DNA of 35,650 nt from CAMLOF01 sp966692625 (GCA_966692625.1 CBKZAG010000010.1:1-35650); one strand, 5' to 3'. Shown: positions 1-11,265, numbered from the stretch's first letter. Translations and numbers: made by a program. Notes: generated by a model not told the origin, from the sequence alone.

Positions 1-62
1 GTGATGCGCTGCTGCAGCCCCAGCAGGTACTCGCGCATGGTCTCGACGTGCGTCTGGATCAT
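1..62 (-). CDS. hemF: Oxygen-dependent coproporphyrinogen III oxidase, N-terminus (partial)
   Basis: Only the first 20 or so codons lie in the window. The minus strand reads an ATG at 62-60 followed by a peptide containing MREYLLGLQQRIT, which resembles the opening of aerobic coproporphyrinogen oxidases (a YLLGLQ-R-I helix). HemF converts coproporphyrinogen III to protoporphyrinogen IX in haem synthesis. The ATG overlaps the purD stop in an ATGA, so translation is probably coupled to purD. The yebC-purD-hemF order is one I know from Comamonadaceae. The call rests on a short peptide plus synteny, so it is probable rather than certain. Confidence 0.65.
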   Translation of the reverse strand, partial: MIQTHVETMREYLLGLQQRI

Positions 63-1351
63 TTCTTCAAAGCCCGGTAACCGATGTCCTTGCGGTACTG
101 CATGCCATCGAACGCCACGCCCTTCACCAGCGCGTAGGCGCGCTTCTGCGCATCGGCCACGTCGGCACCCAGCGCGGTAGCGCACAGCACCCGTCCGCCG
201 GAGGTCACCACGGCGCCATCTTTCATGGCCGTGCCCGCATGGAAGACGACTGCGTCGGCGCTGTCCACCGGCAAGGCCGTGACCACATCACCCTTGCGCG
301 GCGTCAGCGGGTAACCGTGGGCCGCCAGCACCACACCCAGGGCCACGCGGTCATCCCATTGCAGCGTCACCTCGTCGAGCCGCTGCTCGGTGGCAGCCAG
401 CATCACTTCGGCCAAGTCGCTCTGCAAGCGCATCATGATGGGCTGGGTTTCCGGATCGCCCATGCGGCAGTTGAACTCCAGCGTCTTCACGGCGCCACTG
501 GGTTCGATCATCAGCCCTGCATAGAGGAAACCGGTGTAGGGAATACCGTCGGCCTCCATGCCGCGTACCGTGGGTAGGATGATCTCTTCCATGGCGCGGC
601 GGTGCACCTCGGGCGTGACCACGGGCGCGGGCGAATAGGCCCCCATGCCACCCGTGTTGGGGCCCTGGTCGGCATCGAGCAGGCGCTTGTGGTCCTGGCT
701 GGTCGCCAGTGCCGTCACGGTCTTGCCGTCGCACAGCACGATGAAGCTGGCTTCCTCCCCCTGCAGGAAGGATTCGATCACCACCCGCGCACCGCCTTCG
801 TTGTGCGCCACGCCCAGGGTGTTGTCCACCAGCATGAAGTCGATGGCCTCGTGGGCCTCGGCCAGCGACATGGCCACGACCACGCCCTTGCCTGCCGCCA
901 AGCCGTCAGCCTTGACGACGATGGGCGCGCCCACCTTGTCAACATAGGCGTGCGCCTGGGCAGGGTCGGAAAAGGTTTCATAGGCCGCCGTGGGAATGCC
1001 ATGGTGCTTCATGAAGGCCTTGGAGAAGGCCTTGGAGCTTTCCAGCTGGGCTGCCGCCTTGGTGGGGCCGAAGATGCGCAGGCCATGCGCGCGGAACTCG
1101 TCCACCACACCAGCGGCCAGCGGCGCCTCGGGGCCCACCACAGTCAGCGCAATACCCTGCGCCTGAGCCCACTCCCGCAGCGCACGCACGTCGGTGATGT
1201 CGAGGTTCGTCAGGCCCGCATCGCGGGCGGTGCCACCGTTGCCCGGCGCCACAAACACCTGCGCCACGCGGGGCGATTGCTTGAGCTTCCAGGCCAGCGC
1301 GTGCTCGCGCCCGCCACCGCCCACCACCAGCACCTTCATCTTGTCGCTCAT
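59..1351 (-). CDS. purD: Phosphoribosylamine-glycine ligase (GAR synthetase)
   Basis: This is the second step of de novo purine synthesis: ATP-dependent joining of 5-phosphoribosylamine and glycine in the cytosol. The 430-residue length is normal for the family. Visible are the N-terminal VLVVGGGGREHAL nucleotide-fold motif, the ATP-grasp stretch VVKADGLAAGKGVVVA in the middle, and the metal- and ATP-binding segment EFNCRMGDPETQ near residue 295. The start at 1351 is favoured because its ATG overlaps the yebC stop (ATGA); an inner Met four residues later (MKVLVVG) is possible. The gene also overlaps the next one, hemF, by 4 bp, so yebC, purD and hemF look like one translationally coupled unit. 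Confidence 0.96.
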   Translation of the reverse strand: MSDKMKVLVVGGGGREHALAWKLKQSPRVAQVFVAPGNGGTARDAGLTNLDITDVRALREWAQAQGIALTVVGPEAPLAAGVVDEFRAHGLRIFGPTKAAAQLESSKAFSKAFMKHHGIPTAAYETFSDPAQAHAYVDKVGAPIVVKADGLAAGKGVVVAMSLAEAHEAIDFMLVDNTLGVAHNEGGARVVIESFLQGEEASFIVLCDGKTVTALATSQDHKRLLDADQGPNTGGMGAYSPAPVVTPEVHRRAMEEIILPTVRGMEADGIPYTGFLYAGLMIEPSGAVKTLEFNCRMGDPETQPIMMRLQSDLAEVMLAATEQRLDEVTLQWDDRVALGVVLAAHGYPLTPRKGDVVTALPVDSADAVVFHAGTAMKDGAVVTSGGRVLCATALGADVADAQKRAYALVKGVAFDGMQYRKDIGYRALKK

Positions 1352-2073
1352 TCGTCAATTTCCGCGTTGTGGAAGACGTTCTGCACGTCGTCCAGGTCTT
1401 CCAGCACGTCCAGCAGCTTCTGCATCCGGGCCGCGTCTTCGCCGCTGAGTTCAATGCTGTTGTCAGCACGCATGGTCACCTCGGCCATTTCCGGCGTCAA
1501 GCCAGCGGCCTCCAGGGCGTTCTTCACGGCTTCAAAGTCGCCTGGTGCGGTAATTACCTCAATGGCGCCATCGTCGTCGGAAATCACATCCTCCGCACCC
1601 GCCTCCAAAGCTACTTCCATGACTTTGTCTTCAGATGTGCCCGGGGCGAAGATCATCTGCCCGCAGTGCTTGAACTGGAAGGCCACCGAACCTTCCGTGC
1701 CCAGGTTGCCGCCGTATTTGCTGAAAGCGTGGCGAACTTCGGCCACAGTACGCACGCGGTTGTCGGTCATCGTGTCCACGATGATGGCCGCACCGCCGAT
1801 GCCGTAGCCCTCGTAGCGGATTTCCTCGTAGTTCACGCCTTCGAGGTTGCCAGTGGCCTTGTCGATGTTGCGTTTGATGGTGTCGGCAGGCATGTTGGCA
1901 GCCTTGGCCTTGTCCACCGCCAGACGCAGGCGCGGGTTGGCGGTGAGGTCGCCACCGCCCTGGCGTGCCGCCACCATGATTTCGCGGATCACGCGTGTCC
2001 AGATCTTGCCGCGCTTTTCATCCTGCCGACCTTTGCGGTGCTGGATATTGGCCCACTTGGAATGCCCTGCCAT
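1348..2073 (-). CDS. yebC: YebC/TACO1-family protein
   Basis: This 241-residue protein opens with MAGHSKWANIQHRKGRQD, the hallmark start of the YebC/PmpR/TACO1 family. The open frame continues upstream, but this Met is the real start: it matches the family N-terminus and is preceded by a GAGGG Shine-Dalgarno. Family members have been described both as DNA-binding transcriptional regulators and, for the TACO1 branch and some bacterial members, as ribosome-associated factors that relieve stalling. The sequence alone does not decide between these roles. The acidic tail (DLDDVQ..AEIDE) is typical. It is the first gene of the yebC-purD-hemF unit and is divergent from the HerA-like gene across about 80 bp. 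Confidence 0.94.
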   Translation of the reverse strand: MAGHSKWANIQHRKGRQDEKRGKIWTRVIREIMVAARQGGGDLTANPRLRLAVDKAKAANMPADTIKRNIDKATGNLEGVNYEEIRYEGYGIGGAAIIVDTMTDNRVRTVAEVRHAFSKYGGNLGTEGSVAFQFKHCGQMIFAPGTSEDKVMEVALEAGAEDVISDDDGAIEVITAPGDFEAVKNALEAAGLTPEMAEVTMRADNSIELSGEDAARMQKLLDVLEDLDDVQNVFHNAEIDE

Positions 2074-2153
2074 GTCAACCCTCGTGAAATTCGTGTACGC
2101 TGATTCGTAAGTAACCCGCAATTGTACTTTTTGCCCACACACGGACCGCCGCC

Positions 2154-3692
2154 ATGACCGAGCCCCTGCTGATCGCCCGCCACGCCGCCACCGAATGCCT
2201 GTTGCTGCCCGACAAGGCCAACCGGCATGGCCTTATCACCGGAGCCACGGGTACGGGCAAGACCGTGACTCTGCAAACGCTGGCCGAAGGCTTTTCGCGC
2301 ATTGGCGTGCCCGTGTTCATGGCGGACGTGAAGGGCGACCTCACCGGCATCAGCCAGGCGGGGAGCATTGGCGAAAAAATGGCCAAGGTGCTGGCCGACC
2401 GTGGCATTGCCCTGCCCGACCCATTGGCCTGCCCCACCACACTGTGGGACGTTTTCGGCGAACAAGGCCACCCCGTGCGCGCCACCGTCAGCGACATGGG
2501 CCCCCTGTTGCTGGCCCGCATGCTGGACCTGAACGAAACCCAGGCAGGCGTGCTGAACCTGGTGTTCAAGATTGCCGACGACAACGGCCTGCTGCTGCTG
2601 GACCTGAAGGACCTGCGCGCCATGCTGCAGCACGTGGGCGACAACGCCAAGCAATTCACCACGGAATACGGCAACATCAGCGCGGCCAGCGTGGGTGCCA
2701 TCCAGCGCGGCCTGCTTCAGATCGAACAGCAAGGCGGCGACAAGTTTTTTGGCGAGCCCATGCTCGACATCAACGACTTCATGCAGACTGTTGGCGGCAA
2801 GGGGGTGATCAACATCCTGGCAGCAGACAAGCTGCTGAACTCGCCGCGCCTGTACGCCACCTTCCTGCTGTGGATGCTGAGCGAACTGTTCGAGCAATTG
2901 CCCGAGATCGGTGACCCCGAAAAACCCAAGCTGGTGTTCTTCTTTGATGAGGCTCACCTGCTGTTCAACGAGGCACCCAAGGTGCTGGTGGAGCGCATTG
3001 AGCTGGTGGTGCGGCTGGTGCGCTCCAAGGGCGTGGGGGTGTACTTCGTCACGCAGAACCCGCTGGACATCCCGGACAGCGTGCTGGGCCAGTTGGGCAA
3101 CCGGGTGCAACATGCCCTGCGCGCCTTCACGCCCCGCGACCAAAAGGCAGTCAAATCCACGGCGCAGACCATGCGACCCAAGGCTGGGCTGGACATCGAA
3201 GCTGCCATCACCGAACTGGCGGTGGGCGAAGCCCTGGTGAGTTTTCTGGACGCCAAGGGGCGCCCCTGCGAGACCGAGCGGGTCTATGTGTTGCCGCCAG
3301 GCAGCCAGATCGGCCCCATCACGCCGCAGCAGCGCCAGGCGCTCCTGCAAGGGTCGCTGGTGGCAGGTGTGTACGAAAAGGTGGTTGACCGTGAGAGCGC
3401 ACACGAGTTGCTGCGCGCGCACGCGCAGGCACAACAACCTGCGGACCGCGACCCGGAGACCGGTGTCACCCGCCCGCGTGTGCCCGGAGCCACCAACCAA
3501 GGCCAGGGCCAGGAAACAGGTTCCGGCAACGTGCTTAACGAACTGCTGTTCGGGCGCACCGGTCCACGCGGCGGCCAATACGACGGATTGGTTCAAACCG
3601 TGGCCAAGACGGCCGTCAGAACGGTGGGCTCCAGTCTGGGGCGCCAACTGGTGCGTGGGTTGCTGGGCAGCTTGCTGGGCGGACGCAGATGA
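2154..3692 (+). CDS. yjgR: HerA-like ATPase of the YjgR/DUF853 family
   Basis: This is a 512-residue P-loop ATPase. Walker A is GATGTGKT at residues 30-37 and Walker B is LVFFFDEAH with the Asp-Glu pair at 265-266. A sensor-like VYFVTQNPLDIPDSVLGQLGNR segment follows, as in HerA/FtsK-type hexameric motors. The family (DUF853, YjgR in E. coli) is conserved but has no settled function; a DNA-translocase-like role is inference from the fold. A low-complexity Gln/Gly-rich stretch around residues 425-465 precedes a hydrophobic, Gly-rich end. Its stop overlaps the next start (ATGA at 3689-3692), so it is co-translated with the DUF1499 gene. Confidence 0.9.
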   Translation: MTEPLLIARHAATECLLLPDKANRHGLITGATGTGKTVTLQTLAEGFSRIGVPVFMADVKGDLTGISQAGSIGEKMAKVLADRGIALPDPLACPTTLWDVFGEQGHPVRATVSDMGPLLLARMLDLNETQAGVLNLVFKIADDNGLLLLDLKDLRAMLQHVGDNAKQFTTEYGNISAASVGAIQRGLLQIEQQGGDKFFGEPMLDINDFMQTVGGKGVINILAADKLLNSPRLYATFLLWMLSELFEQLPEIGDPEKPKLVFFFDEAHLLFNEAPKVLVERIELVVRLVRSKGVGVYFVTQNPLDIPDSVLGQLGNRVQHALRAFTPRDQKAVKSTAQTMRPKAGLDIEAAITELAVGEALVSFLDAKGRPCETERVYVLPPGSQIGPITPQQRQALLQGSLVAGVYEKVVDRESAHELLRAHAQAQQPADRDPETGVTRPRVPGATNQGQGQETGSGNVLNELLFGRTGPRGGQYDGLVQTVAKTAVRTVGSSLGRQLVRGLLGSLLGGRR

Positions 3693-4177
3693 GAATCCTT
3701 TTCTACGCCCTGGCTGCGCTGGCCGCCGTGCTGCTGCTGGCTGGCCAGCTGGGGTGGCTGCGTGGCCAGCGTCCGGCCGATCTGGGCGTCAAAGACGGAC
3801 GGCTTTTGCCTCCGTCTTTGACGGAGAACAGCGTGTCAAGCCAGGCGGGCCTTTACCCGGCTCACCCTCAACATGGGCAGGCGGCCATCGCCCCCTTCCC
3901 CTCACACCAAGGCGACTTGACCGCATCCATGCAACGCCTGTCGGCCCTGCTTGAAGCCACGCCGGGTATCACCATCGTCACCCAACGACCCGACTACCTT
4001 CACGCCGAGGCGGAAACACGCTGGCTGCGTTTCGTGGACGATCTGGAATTCTGGGCCAACCCCGCGACTGGCGTGATAGAGGTGCGCAGCGCCAGCCGCC
4101 TCGGCAACAGAGATTTTGGTGTGAACCGGCGCCGCATTGAATCCTTGCGAGCCAGCTACAAGGCTGGTTTGCGCTGA
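3689..4177 (+). CDS. DUF1499 family membrane-anchored protein
   Basis: This 162-residue protein has one N-terminal hydrophobic segment (about residues 4-24, rich in Leu/Ala/Val) that should act as a signal anchor. The rest carries the DUF1499 pattern: RPADLGVKDGRLLPPS, then NSVSSQA, and later RWLRFVDDLEFW and EVRSASRLGNRDFGVNRRRIE. The biochemical function of DUF1499 is unknown to me; the domain would lie outside the cytoplasmic membrane. The start overlaps the stop of the upstream ATPase (ATGA), which points to joint expression. A 91-bp gap with a promoter-like TATACT follows before the next gene. Confidence 0.88.
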   Translation: MRILFYALAALAAVLLLAGQLGWLRGQRPADLGVKDGRLLPPSLTENSVSSQAGLYPAHPQHGQAAIAPFPSHQGDLTASMQRLSALLEATPGITIVTQRPDYLHAEAETRWLRFVDDLEFWANPATGVIEVRSASRLGNRDFGVNRRRIESLRASYKAGLR

Positions 4178-4226
4178 AGCCCTAGGGAGTTTCCCGCCCC
4201 GGGCATTTCACCGTTTCCGCCCGGTC

Positions 4227-4232
4227 TATACT
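4227..4232 (+). promoter_or_regulatory. Possible -10 element for the GGDEF-EAL gene
   Basis: TATACT lies 36 bp upstream of the start codon, in a 91-bp gap between genes. The region 15-18 bp further upstream (TTTCAC around 4206-4211) is a poor -35 match, so this is a candidate only. Confidence 0.3.
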
Positions 4233-4268
4233 GGGTTGAAACCTGTGAACAAGTGGTAGGAGACCCGG

Positions 4269-6863
4269 ATGATCGACCCGCTGAGTGCTGCCGGGCTGAT
4301 TGCGGCCACCGCAGCGACAGCGGCTTGGTGGCGCGAGCGTCGTGCACGCCGCCGGATACAGTCCAGCTCAACGCCTGAGGAAGTCCGTTTTTCCGAACTT
4401 CTGGAGCGTCTGGGTGTCGGGCATTGGGTGAGGAATCTGGAAACCGGTGAGATGTGGTGGTCCCACAGCTTTCGCCGCCAGCATGGCATTGCCGATGACG
4501 TCCCGGCGGCCAGGGGTCAGATCCTTGCAATCTTGCTCCCGGAAGACCGCGACAGGTTTGTTCAGGAACTGGAAAATGCATACGCCAGGGGCGAAGGCGA
4601 AATCACCTACCGCTCCAGCACCGCAACTGGCGACATCCATCACCACGTCGTGCGCATCGCGATAGAGACGAGTCCATCTACCGGCCAACGGCTCGCCTAC
4701 GGTTTCAATCTGGACGTGAGCACCCAGGTCAACCTTCAGCGCGTGTTGCAAGAACGGACAACCTACCTGGAAGCCATCGTTCGCCAGTTGCCCATGGGCT
4801 TGAGCGTGTTCGATGCCGACCTGAAGCTGCGTGCATGGAACGCCGAATTTGCGAAGGTGCTTGAGTTGCCAGAGGACGTGGTGCACGAAGGTGTGGATTT
4901 CGCGGAGCTCATCCGCGTTCCGGCAAGACGTGGTGAATACGGTCCAGGGGATGTGGACACCATGGTCAATCAACGCAGGGAGCTGGCCTTGCGTTTTCAG
5001 GCACACCGCTTTGAGAGAGCACGGCCGAACGGGCGGACTCACCTTGTCATTGGCGAGCCCGTGATGGCCGATGGCAAGGTGATTGGATTCGTGACCACCT
5101 ACACCGACATCACGGAGCAGAAACAGGAACGCGAGCGGCTGGAACAGACCCGCGACATGCTTCGCACGCTGATCGAGCACATCCCCGCTGGCATTACCAT
5201 GGTCGACAAGGAGTTGCGCTTGCTGGCATGGAACGACCGGTTGCGGGAAATTCTCGACTTCCCGCCGGAGCTCTTCGAGCAGCCTGTGGTGACACTTGAG
5301 TCGCTCTTTCGCTACAACGTTGCCCGAGGCGAGTACGGCGACACCGAAGATCCCGAAACCATCGTGCAAGGACTGGTCGAGCGGTCTTTGACGTTCGCGC
5401 CACATGTCTTCGAGCGCACCCGCCCCAATGGACGGGTCCTGCACATCCAGGGCCAGCCGTTGGCCACTGGCGGCTTCGTCACCGTCTACACCGACATCAC
5501 CGAACGCAAACAGGCGGAGGCCGAAATCAAGCGCCTGGCCCGCACCGACCCGCTCACGGGCCTGGACAACCGCGGCGCTTTCACCATTTCTCTGGCGCAG
5601 GCGCTCGCACAGGCTGAACGCAGTCGCGCCGAACTGGCCCTGCTTTTCATCGACATGGACCGTTTCAAGGCTGTCAACGACTCCCTGGGGCACGAGACCG
5701 GCGATGCCGTGCTGCGTGAAACCGCGCGCCGGCTGCGAGAGCGGCTCCGCGCCAGCGATGTCGTGGCGCGCATAGGCGGGGACGAGTTTGTAGTGGCACT
5801 CGGAGGCATAGACGAACCCGTGGACGCCGCCCAAGTAGCGTGTCAGATCGTGGCGGCACTGAGTGCGCCCTTCAGCACCGAACGCGGGGAAATATTCCTC
5901 TCCCCGTCGATTGGCATCGCCCTGTACCCCCAGGACGCCCGGGAAGAAAACGAACTGCTGCGCTTGGCAGATCTCGCGATGTACCACGCGAAAAGCGCTG
6001 GTGGAGCGGCCTACCAGTTCTACACGGAGAGCATGAATGCCGAGGTGCACGCCCGCATCGACTTTGAAACACGGCTGCGACAGGCCGTGCGTGACGGTGC
6101 ATTCCAGTTGCATTTCCAGCCCATCCACCGCCTGAGCGCCGGGCTGCCCCTGTCTGGCTTCGAAGCGCTGTTGCGCTGGCCAGACGGCCAGGGCGGCTAT
6201 ATTCCCCCGGATCGCTTTATTCCGATTGCCGAGGAATCCGATCTCATCGACACCATCGGGGAGTGGGTCTGCAGGGCCGCCGCACGCCAGCTCAAGCAAT
6301 GGCGGAGAACGCACACCGTTTGGCCCTTCCAATTGGGCATCAACCTGTCGGCCCGTCAGTTTGACAGCGATGACCTCGCCCAGCGTTTGCAGGAGTTGTT
6401 CGCCGAAGAAGGCCTGGACCTGAAGGGCATCGAGTTCGAAATCACGGAAGGCGCGATGATGCGCGACCCTGGCCGCACACAGGCGCAGCTCGATATGCTG
6501 CGGAAAATGGGCGCACGCTGCTCAGTCGACGACTTTGGCACCGGCCATTCTTCACTCAGCTACATCAAGCATTTCGCCATCGACCGGCTCAAGATCGACA
6601 AGTCCTTTGTGCATGACTTGGGCAAGGACCGGGACGATGAAGCCATCGTGAGCGCCGCCATTGGGCTTGCACACCGTCTGGGCCGGGAAATCGTTGCCGA
6701 AGGGGTGGAAACCGAGGAGCAGTTGAGCTTGCTCAAAGCCTTGGGTTGCGACGCGGTTCAAGGCTACTTGTTCAGCCCACCCATGCCGCCATCGAAAATC
6801 GCGAGCTACCTGGAACGCGTGACCCGAGGCGCTCACCAACCTGGCGCAATCGACTCCGCGTAG
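4269..6863 (+). CDS. Membrane-anchored PAS-PAS-PAS-GGDEF-EAL cyclic-di-GMP enzyme
   Basis: This 864-residue protein can in principle both make and degrade cyclic-di-GMP. Residues 4-21 form a hydrophobic segment followed by RERRARRR, which fits a single N-terminal membrane anchor with a cytoplasmic body. Next come a PAS fold (about 40-150) and two similar PAS domains (about 165-285 and 295-410), each ending in a YTDITE(Q/R)KQ linker. The cyclase motif is an intact GGDEF at 503-507, with the inhibitory I-site RASD at 494-497. The phosphodiesterase motif is an intact EAL at 632-634, with DDFGTGHSSLSY and VAEGVETEEQ downstream. Both domains therefore look active; net direction cannot be read from sequence. 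The start has an AGGAG Shine-Dalgarno. The 3' end overlaps sbcB tail-to-tail by 31 bp. Confidence 0.95.
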   Translation: MIDPLSAAGLIAATAATAAWWRERRARRRIQSSSTPEEVRFSELLERLGVGHWVRNLETGEMWWSHSFRRQHGIADDVPAARGQILAILLPEDRDRFVQELENAYARGEGEITYRSSTATGDIHHHVVRIAIETSPSTGQRLAYGFNLDVSTQVNLQRVLQERTTYLEAIVRQLPMGLSVFDADLKLRAWNAEFAKVLELPEDVVHEGVDFAELIRVPARRGEYGPGDVDTMVNQRRELALRFQAHRFERARPNGRTHLVIGEPVMADGKVIGFVTTYTDITEQKQERERLEQTRDMLRTLIEHIPAGITMVDKELRLLAWNDRLREILDFPPELFEQPVVTLESLFRYNVARGEYGDTEDPETIVQGLVERSLTFAPHVFERTRPNGRVLHIQGQPLATGGFVTVYTDITERKQAEAEIKRLARTDPLTGLDNRGAFTISLAQALAQAERSRAELALLFIDMDRFKAVNDSLGHETGDAVLRETARRLRERLRASDVVARIGGDEFVVALGGIDEPVDAAQVACQIVAALSAPFSTERGEIFLSPSIGIALYPQDAREENELLRLADLAMYHAKSAGGAAYQFYTESMNAEVHARIDFETRLRQAVRDGAFQLHFQPIHRLSAGLPLSGFEALLRWPDGQGGYIPPDRFIPIAEESDLIDTIGEWVCRAAARQLKQWRRTHTVWPFQLGINLSARQFDSDDLAQRLQELFAEEGLDLKGIEFEITEGAMMRDPGRTQAQLDMLRKMGARCSVDDFGTGHSSLSYIKHFAIDRLKIDKSFVHDLGKDRDDEAIVSAAIGLAHRLGREIVAEGVETEEQLSLLKALGCDAVQGYLFSPPMPPSKIASYLERVTRGAHQPGAIDSA

Positions 6864-8290
6864 TCGTACAACGCGCCCAGGATCATCTCGGCACGCTCGT
6901 CACCTCGCTCGCTGGCCTGGTCGGCCAGTGTGTCAATGCGCTCAAACAGCCGCTCCACCGTGAGCGCCCCGCCCTCGCCTTCCAGCAGACGAGCGGCACA
7001 GTGGGCCTGCCAGCGCTCTGCTTCCTCAGACGACAAGCTCTCTGGAAAATTGCGCGCCCGGTAACGGAACACGAGTTCTGGCAGACGTTCATCGTCAAAA
7101 CCGGTCTGCGCCCAGGCGGGTTCGGACGGGTCCAGCGAACGCAGATGGTTGAGGCGACGGCGGTCCGCCTGCTCCAGAAAACCACCGTACAGGTCCTGGT
7201 CCACATCAACTGGCGCCACGGGCACGGTGCGGTCGAACACCTCCCGCCAGATGGCACTCATGTCGGGCAGTGCTGCAGCCAGGGCGGCGTGAGCCATGGC
7301 CTGTTCCAACTGCAGGCCCCAACGCTCGGCCAGCTCAGGTCGCAGGGTGCGCAAATTCCCCACAACCATGGGTGACTTGTTGAGGTGGATGCTCTTGATG
7401 GGCAGCCTCTCGACCCCCTCCGGCAGCTCGTCGCTGCGTGTGAACAACCGTTCACGGACCTGCGCTGCGTTCAACCCAGCCAGTTCCGAAGGATCATGGG
7501 CGAGGTCCCAAACCAGCAACTCGTTGCGGTTCGTCGGGTGGCTCGTCAGCGGCCACATCACCCCCAGACAACCCCGCTCGGGCGGGAACATACCCGAAAC
7601 ATGCAGGAAGGGCTTGGCCTGGCCAGGCGCCGTCGGCAAGCCCAGTTCGGCCATCACACGGTCTTTCTTGTGCAACGCAAACGCAAAGTCGAACAGTTTG
7701 GGTTGGTGCTGCCGGATCAGCCTCGCCATGGCGATGGTCGCTCTCACGTCCGACAAGGCGTCGTGCGCCGATTCGTGGGAAATCCCGTTGGCCCGGGTCA
7801 GATCCTCCAGCTTGAAGCTGGGCCGCCCATCAGGCTTCTTGGGCCAAGCTATGCCTTCAGGCCGCAGGGCATACGTCATGCGCACCACGTCCAGCAGGTC
7901 CCAGCGCCCACAGCCGTTCTGCCACTCCCGGGCGTAGGGGTCAATGAGGTTGCGCCAGAACAGATAACGGGTGAACTCGTCGTCGAAGCGGATGGTGTTG
8001 TAACCCACGCCAACCGTGCCGGGCTGCGCCAGCTCCGTCTCGATCCGGGCGGCGAACTCGCTCTCTGGCAAGCCCTTTTCCAGGCAAAGCTGGGGCGTGA
8101 TCCCTGTGATCAGACAGCTTTCCGGGTCGGGCAGGTAGTCTGGCGCGGGCCTGCAGTAAATCATCACCGGCTCACCGATCTCGTTGAGATCGGCATCGGT
8201 GCGGATCGCGGCGAATTGCGCGGGCCGGTCCAGGCGTGGCTTGGCGCCAAAAGTCTCGTAGTCGTGCCAGAGGAAGGTATGTGTGCTCAT
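6833..8290 (-). CDS. sbcB: Exodeoxyribonuclease I
   Basis: This is a 3'-5' single-strand DNA exonuclease acting in recombination and mismatch repair. The 485-residue product begins MSTHTFLWHDYETFG, giving the first DEDDh motif (Asp-x-Glu). The third motif region is HDALSDVRATIAMARLI, and the ExoI-specific SH3-like and C-terminal helical regions follow. The frame is open for 43 codons upstream, but the family N-terminus fixes the start at 8290. No strong Shine-Dalgarno precedes it. It lies 82 bp downstream of clpA, with a terminator hairpin between them, so it is probably transcribed separately or by read-through. Confidence 0.94.
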   Translation of the reverse strand: MSTHTFLWHDYETFGAKPRLDRPAQFAAIRTDADLNEIGEPVMIYCRPAPDYLPDPESCLITGITPQLCLEKGLPESEFAARIETELAQPGTVGVGYNTIRFDDEFTRYLFWRNLIDPYAREWQNGCGRWDLLDVVRMTYALRPEGIAWPKKPDGRPSFKLEDLTRANGISHESAHDALSDVRATIAMARLIRQHQPKLFDFAFALHKKDRVMAELGLPTAPGQAKPFLHVSGMFPPERGCLGVMWPLTSHPTNRNELLVWDLAHDPSELAGLNAAQVRERLFTRSDELPEGVERLPIKSIHLNKSPMVVGNLRTLRPELAERWGLQLEQAMAHAALAAALPDMSAIWREVFDRTVPVAPVDVDQDLYGGFLEQADRRRLNHLRSLDPSEPAWAQTGFDDERLPELVFRYRARNFPESLSSEEAERWQAHCAARLLEGEGGALTVERLFERIDTLADQASERGDERAEMILGALYDYAESIAPGW

Positions 8291-8324
8291 GCTGATGTGT
8301 ATTACAACCGATTGCACCCGCACC

Positions 8325-8352
8325 AAAGAAAAAGGCCTGCTTGCGCAGGCCT
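8325..8352 (-). terminator. Rho-independent terminator after clpA
   Basis: An 8-bp perfect stem (8333-8340 with 8345-8352) has a TTGC loop and on the minus strand is followed by TTTTTCTTT. It sits about 20 bp beyond the clpA stop. Confidence 0.85.
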
Positions 8353-8372
8353 CTTCCCTAGCGGCTCGACGG

Positions 8373-10718
<2,346 letters not shown>

Positions 10719-10796
10719 GGGGCACTTCCTTAAAACGAGTCTCTAATTTACAGCGATTCGGGCCACTGGTTTCATGCAAATGGGGCAATTCCCCCT

Positions 10797-11144
10797 TTAT
10801 TCAACGGGTTCGCTGAGACACTGCAACGGATGCCCGGCATGCCGTGCCGCCTGCAGCACCTGCTCCACCTTGGTCGTCGCCACGTCACGGGTGAAAACGC
10901 CACAGATTCCCCTGCCCTCGACGTGGATCTTGAGCATGATCTGGGTGGCGGTTTCGCGGTCTTTGTTGAAGTACTCCTGCAAAACAAGAACGACAAACTC
11001 CATGGGCGTGAAATCATCGTTCAGCAAAACGACCTGGAACATCTTCGGCGGCTCGACGCGCTGGGCCTTGCGTTCCAGCACGACGGCGTCGCTGCCACCG
11101 GGCACCGAGGGCTTGAGGTCAGGTTGTTTGGGTTTGGTAGCCAT
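10797..11144 (-). CDS. clpS: ATP-dependent Clp protease adaptor ClpS
   Basis: ClpS binds the N-domain of ClpA and hands over proteins with destabilising N-terminal residues. The 115-residue protein has the expected disordered Lys/Pro-rich N-terminus and then the conserved core FQVVLLNDDFTPMEFVVLVLQEYF, with the Asn-Asp-Asp that reads the N-degron, and later the HVEGRGICGVFTRDVA segment. The ATG has no Shine-Dalgarno; instead TAGAAT sits only 8 nt upstream, raising the possibility of a leaderless message. It is the upstream partner of clpA. Confidence 0.96.
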   Translation of the reverse strand: MATKPKQPDLKPSVPGGSDAVVLERKAQRVEPPKMFQVVLLNDDFTPMEFVVLVLQEYFNKDRETATQIMLKIHVEGRGICGVFTRDVATTKVEQVLQAARHAGHPLQCLSEPVE

Positions 11145-11202
11145 GATTTTTTATTCTAGCGAGAGCTGCCAATTCCCTGCTGACTCTGCTGTCAGATAGC
11201 CC

Positions 11203-11243
11203 AAAAAAAGAAAAAGCCACCGCCCAGGCAAGGAGGCGGTGGC
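11203..11243 (-). terminator. Rho-independent terminator after monomeric isocitrate dehydrogenase
   Basis: A 9-bp perfect stem (11216-11224 with 11235-11243) has a 10-nt loop and on the minus strand is followed by a T-rich run (complement of 11203-11215). It ends 22 bp past the gene's stop codon. The gap between this and clpS also holds whatever promoter drives clpS. Confidence 0.85.
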
Positions 11244-11265
11244 CAGCACGAAAACCCTTTGCGGA

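Noticed and set aside
1989..3647. 552-codon open frame on the minus strand
   Set aside because: It is antisense to the HerA-like ATPase and rich in His/Gln/Val in the way typical of reverse frames of GC-rich genes.
4368..6332. 654-codon open frame on the minus strand
   Set aside because: It is antisense to the GGDEF-EAL gene, whose domains are unmistakable; the reverse frame has no family signature.
11180..11195. CTGAC-N6-GTCAG inverted repeat before clpS
   Set aside because: Five-base arms with no extension are expected by chance in a window this size.
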